From positions 860,501 through 924,500 of the forward strand of contig NC_014657.1 of the NCBI RefSeq assembly GCF_000166335.1: DNA of 64,000 bases. The letters run 5' to 3'. Source of the DNA: Caldicellulosiruptor owensensis OL (GTDB taxonomy: Bacteria; Bacillota; Thermoanaerobacteria; Caldicellulosiruptorales; Caldicellulosiruptoraceae). The translations under genes and the position numbers were made by a program. This document shows positions 45,825 to 52,598 of the stretch, one piece after another (within the stretch, counting starts at the first letter, position 1; each line of letters opens with the position of its first letter). The notes beneath the pieces are model-generated. The model was not told the DNA's origin. It ran no database searches and worked only from the letters and a program-made list of their open reading frames with translations.

Positions 45825-45844
45825 TTAAAAATGAAGCATATAAT
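45816..45844 (+). promoter_or_regulatory. Consensus sigma-A promoter for the structured RNA
   Basis: Perfect TTGACA (45816-45821), exactly 17 bp, perfect TATAAT (45839-45844). Predicted start near 45851. No open reading frame of note follows before the terminator at 45928. Confidence 0.8.
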
Positions 45845-45850
45845 AAAAGT

Positions 45851-45957
45851 GTATTTAGTTTATAAATAATGAATAGTAAGGGCAAGACCCGAACGGTGAG
45901 CCCTTCGGGGTCGGGGTAATCCCGACGAAGAGGTGCATTAAAAAATGCACCTCTTTT
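45851..45957 (+). ncRNA. Putative ~107-nt structured small RNA
   Basis: A GC-rich core stands out from AT-rich flanks. AAGGGC (45878-45883) pairs with GCCCTT (45900-45905); GACCC (45886-45890), inside that loop, can pair with GGGTC (45908-45912) outside it, giving an H-type pseudoknot. GTCGGG (45910-45915) can instead pair with CCCGAC (45921-45926), competing with the pseudoknot. A 12-bp terminator stem (45928-45955) with a short T tail ends it, 4 bp before the convergent DUF3800 stop. DUF3800-associated RNA motifs have been reported in bacteria; membership was not tested. Confidence 0.65.
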
Positions 45958-45961
45958 AGTT

Positions 45962-46816
45962 TTATGGGTATAACTTTAATCCTTTGCCCCATATATCTGG
46001 ATAACCGCAAATTTTCTTTTTAACTATTTGGAAGTCTGGTGATTCATGTAAAGTTTTTAAATAACGGTTTATTGGTTTAGCACATAAGTCGGCTAATTCA
46101 AGTCCAAAATATGTTTTTTGATAATTATCGCAATACTTTGGATTAAAATACACTCCTTTTATGTGCTTTTTTATTTCATTAGAAGTAATATATCTTGTTC
46201 CATTATCAAATATTCCTTTTACGTATTCAAGAAACTGTCTATCTTCTTTCTTACCTCTTCCTTCGAAAATAATAATAGCTGTTTCATCATTATCCAAAAA
46301 GTATTTAACGAATCTCTCTAATATAAAAACAAAAGAAAAACTATAGATTTCAAATGCATGGCCGAAATTTTTGAAAAGATGTTCTATTTTATTTACTGAA
46401 CCTGAAATGACTTTAAAATCAAGAGAATCAATCAAAATTGAAAGATCATTTATGAAGTTATTATACTTTTCATCATTGAGGTATTCCTTACTGAATGCTT
46501 TTTCACGTCTTTCTATGAATCTTGTTACGAAGCAAACTCTTTTCGTTGTATTTTTATCTACGTAATTTCCATTTTCCCAATATTTATACTTTAACTTCAT
46601 TATTTCGTTTTTAGCAGTTGAAAGATAGTCCCTATGAATTATTACCCCACATAATGTTAGTATATCTTTTTCACCTTTTTTATGTAATGAGGCCAGAGTT
46701 TTAAAATCTTTATATTCCTCTTTTATGACTTTATCTCCACTTTCATCTATAAAAAGGACATAATCAACATCAGAGGGGCAATAGTTTATAAATTTTGGTC
46801 TGTTTCGCCACCCCAA
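45962..46816 (-). CDS. DUF3800 domain protein
   Basis: 284 residues. Family motifs: FIDESG at 22-27 (acidic pair D24-E25), LTLCGVIIHRDYL, FEGRGKKEDRQ near 184-193 and LELADLCAKPINRYL at 239-253. The acidic pattern suggests a metal-dependent RNase H-like fold, but this is inference; the function is not established. TTG start at 46816 behind AAAGGAG. It lies downstream of the repressor and Mrr-type genes, where temperate phages carry lysogenic cargo. Confidence 0.8.
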   Translation of the reverse strand: MGWRNRPKFINYCPSDVDYVLFIDESGDKVIKEEYKDFKTLASLHKKGEKDILTLCGVIIHRDYLSTAKNEIMKLKYKYWENGNYVDKNTTKRVCFVTRFIERREKAFSKEYLNDEKYNNFINDLSILIDSLDFKVISGSVNKIEHLFKNFGHAFEIYSFSFVFILERFVKYFLDNDETAIIIFEGRGKKEDRQFLEYVKGIFDNGTRYITSNEIKKHIKGVYFNPKYCDNYQKTYFGLELADLCAKPINRYLKTLHESPDFQIVKKKICGYPDIWGKGLKLYP

Positions 46817-46908
46817 TTTTATTTCTTCTCCTTTCTATTGTTTTTCAATTCCGTGCATCCCATCATACTTCTTAGCTCTGCTGCTTGGGTTTGCGGCTTA
46901 GCCCTGAA

Positions 46909-48498
46909 CTATTTATTCAAAGAAATACGAACATTGTAGCCATATTTCTGAAACAAATATACAAGATTTGAACCATCTATAAGTGTCAATGGTTTGTCTT
47001 TAGCAAATTCTATAGAATCACTTCCAAAGTAGCTTGTTGTTACTAATATACCTTTTGTTGCACCTTCATTTATTACCGTGCCATATAAATCCCGAACTGC
47101 GGAAACCGGCACAACATTGTTGTATCGCTTAGCTTGAATAACAAATTTTCCACCTCTAATTGGATCTGGGTCAAATACAATAGCATCCACTCCACCATCA
47201 CGACTTGCTCGAGTTACTTTAACTTCAGCACCATTTTCGCTAAACATTTTTTCAAATAATTGTCTTACAAGGTGTTCAAAATCCTCCCAGTCCATTGTTG
47301 CTAAATTATCGATCGAATTTATTTCGGCTAAAATATCTTTTGATTCTACAAAGCGTTTATCCTCTCTATTAATATCAAGAATTGGTTTAACAGGTGGTAA
47401 ATTGACAAGAGCACCAGCAAACAAACCTTTTAAATTTCTAATACATTCCTTATAATCAACTTTTGCAAGATTGATGTTCATAAACTCTTCTCTATTAGTG
47501 TGTAAGGAAATAATGCAAGATGTGAACTCATTACCTGTTGCTTTGTCAATGGCAGTAACCCACCCATTGAATACTACTGAGTCGATTGTATGAGCATAAT
47601 CTGCTTCGAATATTTCATGAATAGTTCTTAATGTAACTTGAAAAATAATGTTCTCGTAAAAAATATCAAATTCTTTTTTCTTCATTTCTACAGGTTTTAT
47701 AGATTTTGTAGATTGAACAAATTTATATTCAACTACCTTGGGTACTTGGTCTGGATTAGGTAGATTATAAGACACAATGAGGATTTTTGTTTTATCGTCA
47801 TATTGAATTTCGTAATCTTTATTAAAACTTGGAGGATATTTCGAATTCTCTAAAATAACTTTAACATATTTTTCAACTGCTTCTTTTTCGCCATTTTCAT
47901 AAGCATTCTTCCATTCGGTAATTGACTTATTATACTCTTCTATTTCTCTCTCATGCTGTTGTTTTTTTTCATAGTATTGTTTCTGTTCTTCTTCTAACTT
48001 CTTTTTATAATCTTCTAAAGCAGAGTTATAAGCTTGAATAGCTTTTGCTTCTTGACTTTCTCTCATTTTTCGAAGAGAAGGAATGATTTTTTCTAAAAAC
48101 GATTTTTTAGGTACATGATAAAGTTTATAATAATCTTCTAATCTTGGTTCTTTAAGATTTGTCTGAAAAGGTGGATATGAAGCTTTCTTATATTGGGTAT
48201 TCCAATCAAGTCTGTCATCAACTGTCAATGTATATTTGAGTATATTCTTGTAATCTTCAATTTCTTTTTGCGCTTCTTGTGTCATTCTTAAAGCTTCATT
48301 TTTAAGATACTCTTTTTCCTCTTTCTCAGCTAACTTTATACTTTGTATCCTTTCTCTTTCCCTCTTTTTATACTCTTCATATTCCCATTTAGCAAAAAGC
48401 TGTTGTTTTTTAAGTTCAAACTCCCAATACGAATCTGCTTTTATTGTTGCAGATTTCATGAGATAATCATTAAAAAAGGTTTGCTCATAACGAGCCAT
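46909..48498 (-). CDS. Mrr-type restriction endonuclease with long coiled-coil N-terminus
   Basis: 529 residues. The C-terminal 130 residues form an Mrr_cat domain: WEDFEHLVRQLFEKM, then DGGVDAI (D438) and QAKRY (Q455-x-K457), the PD-(D/E)xK core. The first ~210 residues are charged coiled coil; a beta-rich middle region is unrecognised. It follows the repressor by 21 bp and GGAGG precedes ATG 48498. Likely a defence nuclease for modified or foreign DNA; target unknown. Confidence 0.85.
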   Translation of the reverse strand: MARYEQTFFNDYLMKSATIKADSYWEFELKKQQLFAKWEYEEYKKRERERIQSIKLAEKEEKEYLKNEALRMTQEAQKEIEDYKNILKYTLTVDDRLDWNTQYKKASYPPFQTNLKEPRLEDYYKLYHVPKKSFLEKIIPSLRKMRESQEAKAIQAYNSALEDYKKKLEEEQKQYYEKKQQHEREIEEYNKSITEWKNAYENGEKEAVEKYVKVILENSKYPPSFNKDYEIQYDDKTKILIVSYNLPNPDQVPKVVEYKFVQSTKSIKPVEMKKKEFDIFYENIIFQVTLRTIHEIFEADYAHTIDSVVFNGWVTAIDKATGNEFTSCIISLHTNREEFMNINLAKVDYKECIRNLKGLFAGALVNLPPVKPILDINREDKRFVESKDILAEINSIDNLATMDWEDFEHLVRQLFEKMFSENGAEVKVTRASRDGGVDAIVFDPDPIRGGKFVIQAKRYNNVVPVSAVRDLYGTVINEGATKGILVTTSYFGSDSIEFAKDKPLTLIDGSNLVYLFQKYGYNVRISLNK

Positions 48499-48519
48499 TT
48501 TTTGTAAGCCTCCTTCTTT

Positions 48520-49194
48520 CTAATAAATTCTTACTACTCTTTTAACCTTTCCCACAACCATGAAATCTTGCCCTTCAGTAATTACGATAGGCTCATATTT
48601 GGGATTTACAGACTGTAATATAATAGCATTTTCTTTTTTAATGACCTTTTTCACAACACCTTCATCCCCATTAACAATCACAACAGCTAATTCTCCAGAC
48701 TCTACATCAGGTTGTTTCCTAACAAGCACAAGATCGCCTTCAAAGATCTCTGGATACATAGAATCGCCTTTAACACGCAAAAAGAAATATTCCCCATCTT
48801 TTACTGTGTCCACTTCTACTAATTCACTGCCCAGATACTCTTCACATGCTAAGCTACCATCCGAGCCAGCTCTCACTGTGCCTATAATTGGGATGGGAAT
48901 CATTTTGCCTACTGGACGCACATCTGGATTGTTTTCTAAGAATTTTTTTACAACGTCATCGTCTTGGTTTGGATTAGGACTATTCGTTAGGCCCATTAAA
49001 TAGTCTGTTGAAACGTTAAAGAAATCGGCAAATTTTTTTACCATTTCTAAACTTGGCATACGTTTCCCCAATTCGTAGTTTGAAAGAGCTTGATTAGAAA
49101 TGTTTAACTTTTTAGCAACATCTTTTTGTTGTAAGCCTTGTTTTTCTCTTAGTTCTCTTATTCTCAATCCAAACAATTTTAGATTGAAATCCAT
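48520..49194 (-). CDS. LexA/CI-type self-cleaving phage repressor
   Basis: 224 residues from ATG 49194, the start nearest a GGTGA; in-frame ATGs up to 49212 exist. N-terminal HTH_3 (GLQQKDVAKKLNISNQALSNYE) and a C-terminal S24 domain: cleavage pair A109-G110 in VRAGSDG, S145 in KGDSMYP and K182 in VVKKV. The 37-residue Ser-Lys spacing equals that of LexA. RecA-stimulated self-cleavage would link induction to DNA damage. First gene of the leftward operon. Confidence 0.93.
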   Translation of the reverse strand: MDFNLKLFGLRIRELREKQGLQQKDVAKKLNISNQALSNYELGKRMPSLEMVKKFADFFNVSTDYLMGLTNSPNPNQDDDVVKKFLENNPDVRPVGKMIPIPIIGTVRAGSDGSLACEEYLGSELVEVDTVKDGEYFFLRVKGDSMYPEIFEGDLVLVRKQPDVESGELAVVIVNGDEGVVKKVIKKENAIILQSVNPKYEPIVITEGQDFMVVGKVKRVVRIY

Positions 49195-49226
49195 ATTCAT
49201 CACCATTTTCATTAATATTATAAAAC

Positions 49227-49243
49227 ATTAACGTCTTGTTAAT
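49227..49243. promoter_or_regulatory. Dyad operator near the repressor start
   Basis: Perfect 17-bp palindrome ATTAACGTCTTGTTAAT (6-bp arms, 5-bp centre), just downstream of the leftward -10, suitable for repressor autocontrol. Confidence 0.5.
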
Positions 49244-49245
49244 CA

Positions 49246-49274
49246 ATTATAGTATACCCAAAAAACACAGTAAA
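49246..49274 (-). promoter_or_regulatory. Leftward promoter for repressor-Mrr-DUF3800
   Basis: On the minus strand, TTTACT (49274-49269), 17-bp spacer, TATAAT (49251-49246). The predicted start falls at the palindrome 49227-49243. Confidence 0.65.
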
Positions 49275-49315
49275 CACGATGATGATAAACAAAATGAAAA
49301 ATTTTAAAAAACCTA

Positions 49316-49344
49316 TTGACAATAAACACAACGTTTAATATAAT
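49316..49344 (+). promoter_or_regulatory. Rightward early promoter with operator repeats
   Basis: Perfect TTGACA (49316-49321), 17-bp spacer, TATAAT (49339-49344; a second TATAAT overlaps). ATAAACACAACGTTTA (49322-49337) fills the spacer, and the related ATAAACATAGCGTTGA (49356-49371) lies over the start of transcription; 13 of 16 bases agree. These look like repressor or Cro sites. Confidence 0.75.
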
Positions 49345-49391
49345 ATAATCAAACAATAAACATAGCGTTGAAATACAAAGGAGGTGTTGAT

Positions 49392-49646
49392 ATGAGACTC
49401 AAAGAAATAAGAAAGATGAAAAATTTAAAACAAAAAGAAGTAGCTGAAAAACTTCAAATATCGCCACAACGATATTGTCAATATGAAAACGGCAAAAGAA
49501 AAATTCCCATCGATATAGCAATTAAGATAGCCCAAATACTTAACATGAGTATGGACGAAATTTTTTATGACAAATCGTTCAACACTGTGTTGAAACACAC
49601 CACCCCGCAGCATGAAGGGAGGGAAGCGGGTAAAACATCGGCTTAA
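49392..49646 (+). CDS. Cro-like HTH regulator
   Basis: 84 residues: an XRE-type helix-turn-helix (MRLKEIRKMKNLKQKEVAEK; LQISPQRYCQYENGKRK) and a short polar tail. ATG 49392 follows AAAGGAGGTG. As the first gene of the rightward operon, divergent from the repressor, it is in the cro position. Target sites are likely the operator repeats upstream. Confidence 0.85.
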   Translation: MRLKEIRKMKNLKQKEVAEKLQISPQRYCQYENGKRKIPIDIAIKIAQILNMSMDEIFYDKSFNTVLKHTTPQHEGREAGKTSA

Positions 49647-49683
49647 CTACTAACAATATACCAAAGGGAAGGGGGTGAAGGGA

Positions 49684-50127
49684 ATGCAGAGTTTACACAA
49701 TAACATTTACAAAACAGCCAGAAAAAATGCAGGATTGACTCAGATGCAAGCAGCGGAGCTTCTAAATGTTAGTGTCAGATCCTTAGCTGATTATGAGACA
49801 GGTAAGACAATTCCACCTGATGATGTGGTTATAGCAATGATAGAAGTCTACAAAGCACCATGGTTAGCTTATAGTCATCTACAAAAATCAACACTTATTG
49901 GTAATAAGTATTTGCCCGAAATAGACCTCTCAGATTTACCGAAAGCAGTTCTGCGTCTAAAGAAAGAAATAGCTGATGTAGAAAAGTTGGATTCTGAAAT
50001 AGTTAACATCGCATGTGATGGAAAGATAGACAAGCATGAACAAACTGCATGGGGGAAGATAGTAAAAGAAATTCGAGAAGCAATTTCAGCAGCTTATTCG
50101 GTTATTTTCTCAAGGGAAGGAGCGTGA
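49684..50127 (+). CDS. XRE family transcriptional regulator
   Basis: 147 residues. An N-terminal HTH_3 (ARKNAGLTQMQAAELLNVSV; SLADYETGKTIPP) is followed by a helical domain (LPKAVLRLKKEIADVEKLDSE broken in mid-helix). ATG 49684 follows GGGGGTGAAGGG. It is a second regulator in the early operon, of a kind common in Firmicute phages; role unknown. Confidence 0.8.
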   Translation: MQSLHNNIYKTARKNAGLTQMQAAELLNVSVRSLADYETGKTIPPDDVVIAMIEVYKAPWLAYSHLQKSTLIGNKYLPEIDLSDLPKAVLRLKKEIADVEKLDSEIVNIACDGKIDKHEQTAWGKIVKEIREAISAAYSVIFSREGA

Positions 50128-50133
50128 TTAAAA

Positions 50134-50874
50134 ATGAATGATTTACAAATTTTTAAGAACGAAGAATTTGGAGAAATAAGAATCATTATGAAAGATAATG
50201 AACCCTGGTTTGTGGGCAAAGACATAGCAGAAATTCTGAAGTATAAAGAACCTCATAAAGCCATAGTAAGACATGTTGAAGAAGAGGATAGGATGAAATA
50301 TCCCATCCCTACAAATGGCGGAATTCAAGAATCATGGATTATCAATGAAAGCGGATTGTATTCATTGATTTTAAGTTCTGAACTGCCAGAGGCAAAGAAA
50401 TTTAAAAAATGGGTTACATCAGAAGTATTACCTGCAATTCGTAAGACAGGTGGCTATGTTCATAATGATGAAGTATTCATAGAAACATATCTTCCTTTTG
50501 CAGATGACCTAACGAAAGCATTGTTCAAAAAGACTCTGGAGACAATTCGTAAACAAAATGAACTTATAAAGCAAATGAAGCCAAAGGCTGATTACTTTGA
50601 TGCATTAGTCGAACGTAATCTTTTGACAAATTTTCGGAATACAGCGAAAGAGCTAAAAATCAAAGAACGTGAGTTTATTCAGTGGCTCTTGGATAAAGGT
50701 TTTGTTTATAGAGACAGGCAAGGTAACTTAAGACCATATGCACAATATGTACCTGAATTGTTTGAAATCAAAGAATGGCAAAACGAAAAAACAGCTGGTG
50801 TACAAACATTGATAACTCCAAAAGGCAGAGAAACATTTAGATTACTACTGAAAGGGGATGAGAATCTTGGATAA
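50134..50874 (+). CDS. Phage antirepressor (BRO-N / KilAC type)
   Basis: 246 residues. N-terminal BRO-like domain (EIRIIMKDNEPWFVGKDIAE; WIINESGLYSLILSS; FKKWVTSEVLPAIRKTGGY) and C-terminal ANT/KilAC domain (KAKADYFDALVE-like KPKADYFDALVE, then FIQWLLDKGFVYRD). Such proteins oppose the CI repressor and promote induction. It starts 6 bp after the XRE gene. Confidence 0.92.
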   Translation: MNDLQIFKNEEFGEIRIIMKDNEPWFVGKDIAEILKYKEPHKAIVRHVEEEDRMKYPIPTNGGIQESWIINESGLYSLILSSELPEAKKFKKWVTSEVLPAIRKTGGYVHNDEVFIETYLPFADDLTKALFKKTLETIRKQNELIKQMKPKADYFDALVERNLLTNFRNTAKELKIKEREFIQWLLDKGFVYRDRQGNLRPYAQYVPELFEIKEWQNEKTAGVQTLITPKGRETFRLLLKGDENLG

Positions 50875-51124
50875 TAAGAAAGCTTACACAGTGCAAGAAG
50901 CAGCAAAGATATTGAGTCTTGGGAAGACAACAGTATATGAGCTTATAAGACAAAACAAAATCAAATGCATTTACATCGGCAAGAAGATAATCATACCGCA
51001 AAAAGCCATAGACGAATTCATAGAACAGAACATGACGACTTGCAAAGAATCAGAGCGGTTTGAACCCAAGATAACTTATCAGCCGAATGCAAAGCTACTA
51101 AGCATAAAAAAAATAAGCCTGTAG
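50867..51124 (+). CDS. Helix-turn-helix excisionase-type DNA-binding protein
   Basis: About 85 residues: a MerR-like HTH_17 domain (AYTVQEAAKILSLGKTTVYEL; IYIGKKIIIPQKAIDEFIEQ) typical of excisionases. The ATG at 50858 directly abuts its AAAGGGG site, so TTG 50867, nine bases downstream, is preferred. It overlaps the antirepressor end. It may act as recombination directionality factor or as a regulator. Confidence 0.75.
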   Translation: MDNKKAYTVQEAAKILSLGKTTVYELIRQNKIKCIYIGKKIIIPQKAIDEFIEQNMTTCKESERFEPKITYQPNAKLLSIKKISL

Positions 51125-51175
51125 GCTTAGGAAAACATACCAATTACATTATAACAGAAAGGAGAGATGAAAACA

Positions 51176-51454
51176 ATGTTGACAGTAGAAAATCTCAGAT
51201 TTTTGGATAAGCTTGAAGCTAAAAAGTTGACTTTAAATGAGTTATTGAAGAAATTTGATTATTTAAGAAAGTTGGAAGAGATGTGCGAAATCGAAGATGG
51301 CTATATTATAGCAGACAGAGCAAAGCAACGACACATAGATATTGATGATGAAAATGTTGTAAAAATGATACGCGATGCTTTGCAACTTTTACAAAAAAAG
51401 ACAAGGCAAGAAATTACAGAGCTTGAAAGACAGTACTTTGCCATGCTTGACTAA
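51176..51454 (+). CDS. Hypothetical phage protein
   Basis: 92 residues, acidic and helical (LRFLDKLEAKKLTLNELLKK; DENVVKMIRDALQLL). No family recognised. ATG 51176 is 9-11 nt from AAAGGAGAG; ATG 51167 is too near that site. It lies in the early operon and is followed by a GC-rich gap. Confidence 0.55.
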   Translation: MLTVENLRFLDKLEAKKLTLNELLKKFDYLRKLEEMCEIEDGYIIADRAKQRHIDIDDENVVKMIRDALQLLQKKTRQEITELERQYFAMLD

Positions 51455-51463
51455 CCAATACAT

Positions 51464-51522
51464 CGGGGCTGCGGCGCAAGGCTGCAGCGTACCCAGCCGC
51501 GGCGGGCGGGGCGGCTGGGGGA
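51464..51522 (+). other. GC-rich intergenic island with strong hairpin and G runs
   Basis: About 60 bases of very high GC between two AT-rich genes. CCCAGCCGC (51492-51500) pairs perfectly with GCGGCTGGG (51511-51519); the right side has G runs of 2-5 (GGCGGGCGGGG, then GGGGG), compatible with a quadruplex. No coding signal and no T tract, so it is not an intrinsic terminator. The rest of the 51455-51557 gap is a plain ribosome binding region. Confidence 0.6.
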
Positions 51523-51557
51523 AAAAGATGAAGAGGAAAATGAAGGAGGTATAACAA

Positions 51558-51767
51558 ATGAACGATAAGATTATATTGCTGTTCAATGCTTTTCTGTATA
51601 GAGGCAAAACAGCGGTCAATTCAAAAGACATAATCAAAAATTCTGTGGATTCTGATTATGAAAACATAGCCTTACACCTTTCTGAGGATTTCATTGAGGA
51701 AGCTTACAGAACATTGTTAAGAATGCGTGCGATGACCAAATTTGCGAAGAAGGAAGGGTTGCTGTGA
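51558..51767 (+). CDS. Hypothetical small phage protein
   Basis: 69 residues, no membrane span, helical (IILLFNAFLYRGKTAVNSKD; SEDFIEEAYRTLLRMRAM). Unrecognised. ATG 51558 follows GAAGGAGGT. Its stop overlaps the start region of the next gene. Confidence 0.6.
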   Translation: MNDKIILLFNAFLYRGKTAVNSKDIIKNSVDSDYENIALHLSEDFIEEAYRTLLRMRAMTKFAKKEGLL

Positions 51768-52021
51768 TGATAAAGCTACCGAAGGAAGAAGAAATTAAAG
51801 AAAGCAAAGTTAAAAAGTTAATGCGATATATTGCAACGTTTCTCAGTGGTGCTTTGGCTTGGCATATCTTAGAGCTGAGTATTACTACTCTGTTCAACAG
51901 GCAAGGCACACTCGGCGGCGAGGTGCTGGTGCTGCCGCTATTAGTTCTTACATTTTATATGGGTTGGACAGTAAAAGATGAGATTGAAAATCTAAAAAGA
52001 AGGGAGAATACGCAATGCTAA
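51767..52021 (+). CDS. Hypothetical small membrane protein
   Basis: 84 residues with two hydrophobic spans (YIATFLSGALAWHILELSI; EVLVLPLLVLTFYMGWTV) and a charged N-terminus. No family recognised. ATG 51767 is 8 nt from AAGGAAGGG; GTG 51764 is an alternative. It overlaps the Gam-like gene by 7 bp. Confidence 0.55.
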   Translation: MIKLPKEEEIKESKVKKLMRYIATFLSGALAWHILELSITTLFNRQGTLGGEVLVLPLLVLTFYMGWTVKDEIENLKRRENTQC

Positions 52022-52584
52022 ACGAACTTGAACTTTTAGAAATCAGAGAAGCAGAGAATTTTATGTATCAAGAGATAGATGAAAATGAAGATAAATCAAG
52101 ATTTAAAATATGCAATTTAGAACAAGCAAACTGGGCTTTCAGAAAAATCAGAGCGTTTAAGAAACAGATAGAAGAAAATGAAAAGTTAGCAAAAGCAGAA
52201 ATCGAAAGAATACAAAACTGGCTTAAAAAAGAAAATGAAAAGATTCAAAAAAGTATAGAGTTTTTTGAATCTTTAATTGGAGAGTATTTGATTGAGCAAA
52301 GAAAAGTGGATCCAAAGTTCAAATTATCTACTCCATATGGTAAAGCCACATTCAGAAAACAGCAGTTAAAGTGGGAATATGAAGAGGACAAGCTTGTTGA
52401 ATGGCTTGAATCAATGGGACTAAACGAAATGATAAGAGTGGTCAAGGAACCAATAAAAAATGAAGTTAAAAAACTCGCTGCTCAGATAAAAGAAGGGCAA
52501 GTAATTACTGAAGATGGTTTGATAATAGAAGGCGTAAAAGTAATTGAACAACCAGAAAAATTGGTTATTGAAATTAATGATTAA
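52015..52584 (+). CDS. Host-nuclease inhibitor Gam family protein
   Basis: 189 residues with the family pattern: a coiled N-terminus (KAEIERIQNWLKKENEKIQK; SIEFFESLIGEYL), then STPYGKATFRKQQLKWEYE and EGVKVIEQPEKLVIEI at the end. Gam proteins bind DNA ends and protect phage DNA from exonucleases. It is followed after 14 bp by a protein with an SSB tail, suggesting a recombination module. Confidence 0.85.
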   Translation: MLNELELLEIREAENFMYQEIDENEDKSRFKICNLEQANWAFRKIRAFKKQIEENEKLAKAEIERIQNWLKKENEKIQKSIEFFESLIGEYLIEQRKVDPKFKLSTPYGKATFRKQQLKWEYEEDKLVEWLESMGLNEMIRVVKEPIKNEVKKLAAQIKEGQVITEDGLIIEGVKVIEQPEKLVIEIND

Positions 52585-52598
52585 GGAGGATGATTTTA

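Noticed and set aside
45851-46816. Type III (ToxIN-like) toxin-antitoxin system for the pseudoknot RNA and its neighbour
   Set aside because: ToxI antitoxins are tandem short repeats directly upstream of toxN on the same strand. Here there is no repeat, the protein is DUF3800 rather than ToxN-like, and the genes are convergent.
46840-46908. A second structured RNA directly upstream of DUF3800
   Set aside because: There is a mild GC rise and a repeated GCTAAG, but only three- to four-base stems could be drawn, which is too little to call.
51464-51522. Second phage tRNA in the GC-rich island
   Set aside because: No T arm, acceptor pairing or CCA can be drawn; the same holds for the island at 57683-57720.
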